Origin: Helicobacteraceae bacterium
Lineage (GTDB): Bacteria > Campylobacterota > Campylobacteria > Campylobacterales > SZUA-545
Length of the DNA: 12,995 nucleotides
Reading direction: 5' to 3'
Assembly (NCBI GenBank): GCA_031273735.1
Contig: JAISRI010000071.1
Coordinates: 1-12,995, forward strand
Made by a program: the position numbers and the translations under genes. Shown here piece by piece: positions 1-5,532 of the stretch (within the stretch, counting starts at the first letter, position 1; each line of letters starts with the position of its first letter). The notes under the pieces are model-generated. The model was not told the DNA's origin and made no database searches. It saw nothing but the letters and a program-made list of their open reading frames with translations.

Positions 1-451
1 GCTAACGTCGCCAAACGGCAAGTTATTTATCTCGATCTATAACGATCAGGGCGGAGCTTCGCGTCGCTGGCGACTAGTTAAAAAAGCCTATAACGCTTCG
101 CCTAAAATTATAAAAGCGCCAATTGTGGCGGCTTGTTTTCCGATTTTTTGGTGGAAGGCGGTAATTTACGATTGCATTCATCTAAGACCCTTTGCGTCGT
201 GGCGCGAGTATTCTAAAAATCGCGGTATGAGCCCCTTTTTCGATATGGTGGATTGGTGCGGCGGTTATCCTTTTGAAGTCGCCAAACCCGAAGAGATTTT
301 TGAGTTTTACCGCGATAGAGGTTATACGCTTCGCAAGCTCTTAACTTGCGGCGGCGGTATCGGTTGCAACCAATTTGTTTTTGCTAAATCCGCGACAAAG
401 CCCAGCTCTCGCCGTTCCAAAAAAGAGACGGAATTTCCAAAAGAGGCGTAA
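1..451 (+). CDS. Class I SAM-dependent methyltransferase, C-terminal part (5' end outside window)
   Basis: The reading frame is open from base 2 with no need of a start, so this is the 3' part (about 149 codons) of a gene that begins upstream. The first visible residues, PNGKLFISIYNDQGG, fit the post-motif strand of a Rossmann-fold methyltransferase. Further on are RGMSPFFDMVDWCGGYPFEVA, given here as its pieces RGMSP, DMVDW and GGYPFEVA, then PEEIFEFYRDRG, and a Cys/Gly-rich end (TCGGGIGCNQFVF). This arrangement is typical of a bacterial family annotated as class I SAM-dependent methyltransferases, often encoded in glycan or lipid-modification loci. The SAM-binding motif I lies outside the window and the substrate is unknown. 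The last 20 or so residues are a basic, low-complexity tail (SSRRSKKE) beyond the normal end of the domain. They run into the repeat region, so the tail may have been altered there. Confidence 0.8.
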   Translation, partial: LTSPNGKLFISIYNDQGGASRRWRLVKKAYNASPKIIKAPIVAACFPIFWWKAVIYDCIHLRPFASWREYSKNRGMSPFFDMVDWCGGYPFEVAKPEEIFEFYRDRGYTLRKLLTCGGGIGCNQFVFAKSATKPSSRRSKKETEFPKEA

Positions 452-480
452 AAAGCAAAGCTATCGCCTTTGTTTTTGCG
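447..480 (+). terminator. Possible rho-independent terminator after the methyltransferase gene
   Basis: CAAAG (456-460) pairs with CTTTG (468-472) across a 7-base loop. An A-run precedes the stem and T5 (473-477) follows it, so the stem can extend to about 12 bp with one bulge (cgtaaaaa against tttttgcg). The stem is GC-poor, so the call is tentative. It sits directly at the stop codon of the methyltransferase gene. Confidence 0.35.
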
Positions 481-499
481 TCCCTTCTCGCCATTGCGT

Positions 500-534
500 G
501 AAGCGTCCATCGCGGAGGAACGCGGGAATCCAAA
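500..534. repeat. Palindromic repeat, truncated right half
   Basis: This 35-base stretch matches 1170-1204 at 34 of 35 positions and ends in GCGGGAATCCAAA, the right end of the repeat family. The matching left end (CAGTCATTCCCGCG) is absent upstream, so the copy is truncated. It begins about 50 bp after the methyltransferase stop. Confidence 0.7.
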
Positions 535-563
535 TTAAAAACCAAGCGGAGCGCTAAAACTTA

Positions 564-658
564 CGCATTTACCCGCAAGATCTACATACGCAGTCATTCC
601 CGCGATGGACGGCTGGGGAGCGCCTATCGCTTCGTCGCGGGAATGACTGTATATGTAG
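564..658. repeat. Palindromic repeat with long inverted ends
   Basis: A perfect 15-bp inverted repeat (591-605 and 635-649, CAGTCATTCCCGCGA and its complement) encloses a 29-base centre. With two mismatches it extends outward to CTACATA (582-588) and TATGTAG (652-658), giving an arm of about 24 bp. The left flank and arm, 564-609, recur at 1108-1153 (42 of 46 identical). The right arm, 624-649, recurs exactly at 945-970. The transcript of either strand would fold into a long hairpin. Confidence 0.8.
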
Positions 659-759
659 GCTTTGCCTTGTTAAAGATAGGTTTGAAATGCGTTGGGTTTT
701 TTGGTTTGGATCGTCGTATTCCGAAAACTATCTTTGACGAGGTAAAACCAGCAAATACG

Positions 760-832
760 GTCATTCCCGCGAAGCGCTCGCTCCGAAGCGAAGCGGAGGA
801 GCGCAAGGCGCGGAGGAAGGCGGGAATCCAAA
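760..832. repeat. Palindromic repeat with nested internal hairpin
   Basis: The element begins with GTCATTCCCGCGAAG and ends with GGCGGGAATCCAAA. Inside it GCGCTC pairs with GAGCGC and CTCCG with CGGAG, so a second hairpin is nested within the outer ATTCCCGC/GCGGGAAT arms. Its last 24 bases (809-832) are repeated in inverted orientation at 899-922. A small hairpin (ACGACG...CGTCGT, about 834-852) lies just after it. Short open frames here translate to phrases such as VIPAK and AGIQ, a known by-product of this repeat type and not evidence of a gene. Confidence 0.75.
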
Positions 833-876
833 TACGACGGCTTTTGCGTCGTGCGTATTAAAAACCTACAAATGAT

Positions 877-970
877 CGGGAATCAGCGCTTCGCGCTATT
901 TGGATTCCCGCCTTCCTCCGCGATTTACGCCCCCAAAAGCGGGGCTATCGCTTCGTCGCGGGAATGACTG
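877..970. repeat. Inverted copy of the palindromic repeat, with extra arm fragment
   Basis: The main element (899-970) reads TTTGGATTCCCGCC at its left and TCGCGGGAATGACTG at its right, so it is reversed relative to the copy at 760-832. A lone CGGGAAT (877-883) and the palindrome AGCGCTTCGCGCT (885-897) in front of it look like a remnant of another copy. The right 26 bases (945-970) are identical to 624-649. Confidence 0.7.
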
Positions 971-1050
971 AATATGGCGGTTTTACTAAATAAACGAAAG
1001 GATCAACGCGTTCAAGAAACCTTTGATTACGCCTTAAACCTTCGTCCTCC

Positions 1051-1077
1051 GTCATTCCCGCGAAGGCGGGAATCCAA
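1051..1077. repeat. Minimal unit of the palindromic repeat
   Basis: The 27-base unit consists of GTCATTCCCGCG followed directly by AAGGCGGGAATCCAA, with no inner insert. It is probably the basic form of the family. It closely resembles widely scattered bacterial repeats of the ATTCCC-N8-GGGAAT type, such as the neisserial dRS3 unit. The other copies differ by the material between the two arms. Confidence 0.8.
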
Positions 1078-1107
1078 GTTAGAAACCCAACGTATTCAAA
1101 AATCTTG

Positions 1108-1204
1108 CGCATTTACCCGTAAAATCTACATATACAGTCATTCCCGCGATGGAGCGATAGCTTCCGCAGGAAGCGTCCATCGCGGAGGAATGCGGGAATC
1201 CAAA
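1108..1204. repeat. Palindromic repeat, intact long form with nested hairpins
   Basis: The left flank and arm (1108-1153) repeat 564-609, and the right part (1170-1204) repeats 500-534. Inside, CGCGATGGA pairs with TCCATCGCG and GCTTCC with GGAAGC, giving a hairpin inside a hairpin. This copy lies about 50 bp beyond the stop of the minus-strand XRE gene and could end its transcript, though no clear T-run is seen. Confidence 0.75.
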
Positions 1205-1253
1205 ATAGTAAATAAACGGTTAGAAAAATTCGCGTTCAATAATTATCTATCGG

Positions 1254-1604
1254 TTAAAGAAATCTGCGGTATGGGACGCCAAATATTTTTTCGATCCGTT
1301 TTGCGGTTTTAACGCTGATCGTTCTTGCGCCGCGCTCCATATCTGAGACGACGTTTTGAGTTACGCCAATCTTTTGCGCAAATTCGCCTTGCGTTAAATT
1401 ACGTTTGTCGCGCAAACATTTAAGCGCTAGCGACGGGCAACCCTCGCCGTTTTCGTCGTCGCATTCAAACTCTACGTTATGCCCGCTTAAACGCAGAAAG
1501 GAGAGTATCGCTTCGCCTAGCGTTTGCGCTTCTTGGCGATCTTTTACCAAAGCGCTAATTTCACACGCTTTGTCCGCGCGGCGCATTGAAAGTTTAATAT
1601 CCAT
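1254..1604 (-). CDS. XRE-family helix-turn-helix regulator
   Basis: This is a 116-residue protein with two parts. Residues 1-58 have no recognised fold and include an acidic stretch (ECDDENGEG, 47-55). Residues 60-112 are a Cro/C1-type HTH domain with LTQGEFAQKIGVTQ followed by NVVSDMERG, the helix 2, turn and recognition helix pattern, and a helix ending in IEKIFGVPY. The ATG at 1604 has AAGGAA about 6 bases upstream. A second ATG six codons in is possible. An N-terminal domain of this size with a C-terminal XRE domain occurs in antitoxins and in small autoregulators, but no toxin gene is visible next to it. It lies 59 bp downstream of the TetR gene on the same strand and may share its transcript. 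Targets are unknown. Confidence 0.8.
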   Translation of the reverse strand: MDIKLSMRRADKACEISALVKDRQEAQTLGEAILSFLRLSGHNVEFECDDENGEGCPSLALKCLRDKRNLTQGEFAQKIGVTQNVVSDMERGARTISVKTAKRIEKIFGVPYRRFL

Positions 1605-1663
1605 TGGCTTTCCTTCGCAACCTTTTCTTATTCCGCCTTTTTTGACGTTTTCAAAACAAAAAT

Positions 1664-2314
1664 CTAACGAGCGGCAATACCCCGTAAGAAAAAGTCCACC
1701 GCGTCGCGCACAAGTTTTATCTTTTGTTCTTCTGAAAACTCGGGCTTTTGACCCGTGATTAACATAATAAACCCGTACGGTTCTTTGATCATCAAGAAAA
1801 ATCGAGTCGCCGCCGTTCGCGGATTCATCGTTTTGAAAACTCCTTCCAGTTGTTTTTTCGTAATGTAATCCGACAAAACTTTGATCGCTCCGTTAAAACT
1901 TTGTTCGATAAAAATCTGCCCTAATTTACCGCCGTTTTTGTGTCCTTCGCTTATGGCTAATCTAAACATCATAACCGATTTATCCGAAATGCTAAGTTCT
2001 AACGCTTTTAGACCAAACTCCTCTAAAAATCGCCGTTCGTTATCCTCGCCTTGCCGCTCCGCCACAGATTGAAAGACGTTAAACACCTCGTCGATCTTAT
2101 ATTTTAGCGCGGCGGCAAACAGGCTCTCTTTATTGCCGAAAAACTTATAGATCGTCGAAAACGATCCGCCCGATCGCCTAATAACGTCGCTCATCGTTAC
2201 GTTTTCAAAACCAAGTTCTAAAAAGACTTCAAACGCCGCGTCCAAGAAACGATAACGGCATTTTCTTCTGTTAAACTCAAGAGGAGAAAGAGAGGAAAAG
2301 AAACGTCTTTTCAT
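1664..2314 (-). CDS. TetR/AcrR-family regulator, CmeR-like
   Basis: This 216-residue protein has an N-terminal TetR HTH (about 20-66): a helix FLDAAFEVFLELG, then VTMSDVIRRSGGS and STIYKFFGNKESLF. The SGGS..(T/N)IY..F..KE.LF pattern and the C-terminal MIKEPYGFIMLI...VRDAVDFFLRGI resemble Campylobacter CmeR, the repressor of the cmeABC multidrug efflux operon, and the AefR-like C-terminal domain group. The ATG at 2314 has no clear Shine-Dalgarno. The gene starts 46 bp after the pseB stop, so it may be the tail of the eno-pseB transcript. No efflux genes lie in this window, so the CmeR resemblance gives the family and not necessarily the target. The ligand pocket cannot be read from sequence. 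Confidence 0.85.
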   Translation of the reverse strand: MKRRFFSSLSPLEFNRRKCRYRFLDAAFEVFLELGFENVTMSDVIRRSGGSFSTIYKFFGNKESLFAAALKYKIDEVFNVFQSVAERQGEDNERRFLEEFGLKALELSISDKSVMMFRLAISEGHKNGGKLGQIFIEQSFNGAIKVLSDYITKKQLEGVFKTMNPRTAATRFFLMIKEPYGFIMLITGQKPEFSEEQKIKLVRDAVDFFLRGIAAR

Positions 2315-2360
2315 CGCAAAATCGCTTTTAATTTTATAGCGTCGCTTAATTTCATTGCCG

Positions 2361-3353
2361 CTAAATCCATTCGGTTAGTTTTGCTAGCTCTTCGCTTGTA
2401 AGCCAGCGATCGTTTTTATCGCTCGCATATTCAAAATCTTCGGCGACGCTTACGCCTTTTTCACCGTTGGCGCAAACTGAAAAATCGACCTTTTTTGAAA
2501 AGTCGATACTAGGGCGAATCACAAAAAAATCGTTAAACTCGTAGGCGTTTCTCGCGTCCTCGATCGAGATCATAAGTTCGTGCAGTTTTTCGCCCGCACG
2601 AATACCGATAATTTCAAGCTCCGCGCTTGGCGACATCGATCGCGCTAGATCGACGATTCTCATCGAAGGGATTTTTGGCACAAAGATTTCTCCGCCGTGC
2701 ATTCGCTCGAAACTTTTAATAACAAACTCCGCGCCTTGATCTAACGTTATCCAAAAGCGCGTCATTCTTATATCGGTAATCGGCAGGCTTTTCGCGCCCT
2801 CTTTTATTAGTTTTTTGTATAACGGAGCTACGCTTCCTTTAGAGCCGATCACGTTTCCGTAGCGCACGACGCTAAAACCGCAGTCGCGCGCGCCTTTGAT
2901 ATTGTTCGCGCTCGTAAAAAGTTTGTCGCTTACAAGTTTTGTCGCGCCGTAAAGGTTTATAGGGCTTGCGGCTTTATCCGTCGATAGCGCTATCACCTTT
3001 CTTACGCCCGTTAATAGCGCCGCGTCGATCACGTTTTGCGCGCCGTTTATATTTGTTTTTACGCACTCCATAGGGTTGTATTCGGCGATCGGAACGTGTT
3101 TCATCGCGGCGGCATGGACGCAATAATCCACGCCTTCCATAGCGCGGCAGAGGCGATCGCGATCGCGAACGTCGCCCACAAAAAAACGCATAGCTTTATG
3201 GGTAAAACTTTGGCTTAGTTCGTAATGTTTCTGCTCGTCTCGAGAATAGACGATTAGCCGCTTGGGAGAGTAGCGTTCAAAAATCTTTTTTACAAACGCT
3301 CGTCCAAAACTGCCCGTGCCGCCCGTGATCAAAATGGTTTTATCGTTAAACAT
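2361..3353 (-). CDS. pseB: UDP-N-acetylglucosamine 4,6-dehydratase (inverting), PseB
   Basis: PseB carries out the first step of pseudaminic acid synthesis: it dehydrates UDP-GlcNAc at C4/C6 with C5 inversion. In Campylobacterota this sugar decorates flagellin and is needed for filament assembly. The 330-residue length is typical. It is an extended SDR with the NADP-binding GGTGSFG at 11-17, STDKAAS with catalytic Asp126 and Lys127, and NLYGATK with Tyr135 and Lys139. The C-terminal NDRWLTSEEL is the family's usual end. The ATG at 3353 is preceded by AAAGGAG at 7 bases, and the gene overlaps the hydrolase stop by 8 bases. PseC and the later pathway genes are not adjacent. Closely related retaining dehydratases (WbpM/PglF type) are larger membrane proteins, so the inverting PseB assignment is favoured. 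Confidence 0.93.
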   Translation of the reverse strand: MFNDKTILITGGTGSFGRAFVKKIFERYSPKRLIVYSRDEQKHYELSQSFTHKAMRFFVGDVRDRDRLCRAMEGVDYCVHAAAMKHVPIAEYNPMECVKTNINGAQNVIDAALLTGVRKVIALSTDKAASPINLYGATKLVSDKLFTSANNIKGARDCGFSVVRYGNVIGSKGSVAPLYKKLIKEGAKSLPITDIRMTRFWITLDQGAEFVIKSFERMHGGEIFVPKIPSMRIVDLARSMSPSAELEIIGIRAGEKLHELMISIEDARNAYEFNDFFVIRPSIDFSKKVDFSVCANGEKGVSVAEDFEYASDKNDRWLTSEELAKLTEWI

Positions 3354-4170
3354 TACAAAACTCCTTTAGCGCTTTTTCTATAAAGGCGAATAAGCGCAGA
3401 TCGGAAGCGATCGAAGCGTGCGTGGCGTCGCCTAAACGTTCGTTAAGCGCCAAAACGTTAACGCGTTTTGCCAAGCGATCCGTATAAACGTTTGGAATGA
3501 TCCGATCGTTCTCTACCGATAAAAGCGCGAAAGGAGTTTTTACATTTTTAATATATCGATCGCTTTCAAAGGCGTTTCGGATAAATATATGCGCCGCGAA
3601 AAAACCAAAGCGCCATTTTGCCAAAGCGCGGATCGAATTATACGGAGTGATTAAAATCGCGCCGTTTAGCTTGCGCTCGCTTGCCAAATAACAAACGACT
3701 CCGCTTCCCAAACTGCGTCCGATCGCGATAATCCGGTCGTAGCCTCCGCGTATATGATCGTAAAGCGCGATCGCGTCTTCAAAAAGCGCTTTTTGCGTAG
3801 GCTTTCCGCCGCTTCTTCCATAGCCGCGATAGTTAAGCGCGATTACGTCGATCGAGTTAAGCAAAGCGTAATCATCGGAGCTTATTTGTTTTAATATAGA
3901 AGCCGCAACCCATACGTTATCGCAATTTCCATCAAACCATAAAAGCGCCGTTTTGCTTTGGCGTTTGATATAAAAACCTTCCAATTCGATCGGGTTTTGA
4001 GAGCCGCCATCTCCGTTGATCGTAAAGGCGATTGTTTTGTCCCCTTTTGTCTCGTCGCTACGCGAAAAACCGCTTAAAAATATCAGTTTTTCTTCCCATA
4101 AAATTAACGCGATCATTACGAGAAAATAGAGCGCGAATAACGCGGCGATCGCCCATATAACTACGCTCAT
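3346..4170 (-). CDS. Membrane-anchored alpha/beta hydrolase
   Basis: This 274-residue protein has a single N-terminal membrane segment (about 3-25), then a serine-hydrolase fold. Visible elements are the oxyanion-region strand ending ALNYRGYGRSGG (111-122), the nucleophile elbow GRSLGSG with Ser153, the acid Asp222 in VENDRIIP and His251 in DATHAS. The order and spacing fit the Bem46/ABHD13-17-like group of alpha/beta hydrolases. The substrate is unknown; an acyl ester, thioester or lipid is possible for a protein held at the inner membrane. The ATG at 4170 overlaps the aroK stop by ATGA, and the 3' end overlaps pseB by 8 bases, so it is firmly in the operon. Confidence 0.85.
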   Translation of the reverse strand: MSVVIWAIAALFALYFLVMIALILWEEKLIFLSGFSRSDETKGDKTIAFTINGDGGSQNPIELEGFYIKRQSKTALLWFDGNCDNVWVAASILKQISSDDYALLNSIDVIALNYRGYGRSGGKPTQKALFEDAIALYDHIRGGYDRIIAIGRSLGSGVVCYLASERKLNGAILITPYNSIRALAKWRFGFFAAHIFIRNAFESDRYIKNVKTPFALLSVENDRIIPNVYTDRLAKRVNVLALNERLGDATHASIASDLRLFAFIEKALKEFCNV

Positions 4171-4649
4171 AAGATCGCCTTAACGACCGCATTGATATTT
4201 TGCGTCGCGTCGATCGTCCGATCGGCTATTTTGGCGTAGATCGGTTCGCGCAAAATAAATAGTTTGCGCAGGCTCTCCGTCGATTGCGCAAGCGGGCGTT
4301 TAGCTCTTTCGGATTGGCTAGAAAGCCGCGCCGCGATCGTTTCAAAGTCGCATTTTAGGTAGATAACCTCGCCGATTTCGCGCAGATTATCGCAGACGAT
4401 CGGCAAACCGCCGCCCGCCGCAAGGACGACGTTATCGACCGATTTGGCGATCCACGTCGCAAGGAAGCGTTCCATTTCGCGAAACGCCTCTTCGCCCTCG
4501 TTTGCGAAAATCTCCGATATCGACCTACGAGCGTAATCTTCGATAAGCGCGTCCGTATCTAAAAAAAACCGCTCCGTTTTTCGCGCCAAAAGCCTGCCGA
4601 TCGTCCCTTTGCCGCTTCCCATAAATCCGATCAAAACTATATTATTCAA
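4167..4649 (-). CDS. aroK: Shikimate kinase
   Basis: Shikimate kinase phosphorylates the 3-OH of shikimate with ATP, the fifth step of the chorismate pathway, in the cytosol. The 160-residue length is standard. Motifs in order are P-loop GFMGSGKGT (8-16), the shikimate-binding and Mg-region DTD (31-33), Arg57 in FREME, the GGG loop (79-81), the lid Arg118 (KRPL) and Arg134 in REPIY. The start is TTG at 4649, in a TTGA overlap with the stop of the AMIN gene. No ATG fits, because the frame must begin just before NIVLIGFMG. The same neighbour order (AMIN-type protein, aroK) is known from Helicobacter. Confidence 0.93.
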   Translation of the reverse strand: MNNIVLIGFMGSGKGTIGRLLARKTERFFLDTDALIEDYARRSISEIFANEGEEAFREMERFLATWIAKSVDNVVLAAGGGLPIVCDNLREIGEVIYLKCDFETIAARLSSQSERAKRPLAQSTESLRKLFILREPIYAKIADRTIDATQNINAVVKAIL

Positions 4650-5257
4650 TTTAATCCCAAAAGATAGCCTTCCGAAACTCTCTCGATCGTATAGGGGTAG
4701 TAGCCATTCAGCGTAACGATCGCGCGGTAGAAAGTTTCGTGAAAACTAAGCTCGATTTGCGAAAAATAGCCGCCGTCTAGCTTGATGGTTTGCGGTTTTA
4801 AGGGAATCGAGCTGTTAAAATCCAGCGCCACGCGGCTTGGGCGCGGTAGTAAAAAATGGCGGATTAATTCGTCTTTTGTTTGTAGCTTCATCACGTCGTC
4901 GGCTACAAAAAACGCGATACGATCAACGCCTTCAAACGATTCGATCGGCGTAAAAACCCCCGTTTGGCGCGGCGAGGGCGCGGCGGAGGGCTGATCGACG
5001 CGAAGGGGAGATCGCCAATCGATCGACTTTTCAATCTTGCGATCGGTCGAGGAGATCGATCCGTCGCTCTCTTGGTGCGTGATCTTGATCTCTTTAAGCG
5101 TTTTCGCGCCCGCGGGCAGATTGATAAGCTCCTCTTTAAGCCGTTCGGGCAAGAAAGCCGTAGAGTCGTTGCGATCGTTATTATCAAGCGGCTCGAAAGG
5201 GTTGATTCGCGCAAAAAGCGAAGCGGCGAAAAGGAGCGAAAAACAGAGCTTTCTCAC
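4646..5257 (-). CDS. Periplasmic AMIN-domain protein (CgpA-like by position)
   Basis: This 203-residue exported protein has signal peptide residues 1-16 (MRKLCFSLLFAASLFA). A Pro/Ser-rich linker (about 20-105) leads to a beta-rich C-terminal domain (about 110-203, from VDRIAFFVADD to ERVSEGYLLGL) that fits the AMIN fold. AMIN domains bind peptidoglycan or target periplasmic partners to the septum or to secretins. In Campylobacter jejuni the gene two places after enolase encodes CgpA, an N-glycosylated periplasmic protein. This protein has a D-x-N-x-S sequon at 28-32 (DRNDS) in the linker and another at 146-150 (DFNSS). The start is GTG at 5257 in a GTGA overlap with the FtsB-like gene. AMIN is called from pattern and synteny, not from a search. 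Confidence 0.75.
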   Translation of the reverse strand: MRKLCFSLLFAASLFARINPFEPLDNNDRNDSTAFLPERLKEELINLPAGAKTLKEIKITHQESDGSISSTDRKIEKSIDWRSPLRVDQPSAAPSPRQTGVFTPIESFEGVDRIAFFVADDVMKLQTKDELIRHFLLPRPSRVALDFNSSIPLKPQTIKLDGGYFSQIELSFHETFYRAIVTLNGYYPYTIERVSEGYLLGLN

Positions 5258-5529
5258 TCTTGGCTCTCCCCGCCGATTAGCTCTAGCTCGTAAAGTTCGC
5301 GTCTAAGTTTCGCGTTTTCCTCTTTGAGCGTTTCGACTCTCGCGCTAAGGGCGCTATCTTCGTCGCGTAACTCCAAAAGCCGCAAAAAGGAGTTGCTGCC
5401 GTAGAGCAAATGGTAGAAATATAGCGCGATCGCAAAAAAGATCGCGACCGCAACCAAATGGCGCGCCCTGATAATCGGACGCGAACCGATTTCTCCTAAA
5501 AGTTCGTCGCGTATATCGCTCGTTTCCAA
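5254..5529 (-). CDS. FtsB/DivIC-like septum formation protein
   Basis: This 91-residue bitopic protein has a short cytosolic N-terminus (1-23), one membrane helix (about 25-44, LVAVAIFFAIALYFYHLLYG) and a periplasmic heptad-rich coiled coil (about 50-84, with LRLLELRDEDSALSARVETL and EENAKLRRELYELE). This is the layout of FtsB/DivIC, which bridges FtsQ and FtsL in the divisome. The position directly after eno is common in proteobacteria, where ftsB follows eno, and supports the call. The start is TTG at 5529. It is forced, since an in-frame stop (the eno TAA, 3 bp away) lies just before it. It overlaps the AMIN gene by GTGA. Confidence 0.82.
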   Translation of the reverse strand: METSDIRDELLGEIGSRPIIRARHLVAVAIFFAIALYFYHLLYGSNSFLRLLELRDEDSALSARVETLKEENAKLRRELYELELIGGESQE

Positions 5530-5532
5530 CGA

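Larger units (their letters stand above)
452..1250. other. Repeat-filled intergenic region without a convincing gene
   Basis: About 800 bases lie between the methyltransferase stop and the XRE stop. Open frames exist on both strands, but they run through the palindromic repeats and translate to their usual artefact phrases (VIPAK, FPRRRESK), with no recognisable domain and no ribosome-binding site. The unique stretches between repeats (about 660-755 and 975-1050) show no further structure that I can name. Confidence 0.6.

Noticed and set aside
643..861. Open frame of 72 codons on the plus strand in the repeat region
   Set aside because: It runs through two palindromic repeats and yields their stock phrases (VIPAK, AGIQ), with no ribosome-binding site or domain.
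500..1204. A CRISPR array
   Set aside because: Copies are palindromic, occur in both orientations and vary in inner sequence and spacing; there are no uniform spacers and no cas genes.
974..1312. Open frame of 112 codons on the plus strand
   Set aside because: It contains the repeat-derived PSFPRRRESK phrase and overlaps the 3' end of the convincing XRE gene.
1254..1604. Type II antitoxin of a toxin-antitoxin pair
   Set aside because: No toxin-like small gene lies next to it on either side; the neighbour is a TetR regulator and the other side is repeats.
1405..1758. Open frame on the plus strand across the XRE and TetR genes
   Set aside because: It is antisense to two genes with clear HTH domains, and its Ser-rich composition is typical of a shadow frame.
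4903..5306. Several open frames on both strands over the AMIN and FtsB-like genes
   Set aside because: All are Arg/Ser-rich shadow frames of the linker-coding region; the AMIN frame has a signal peptide and overlapping start/stop with its neighbours.
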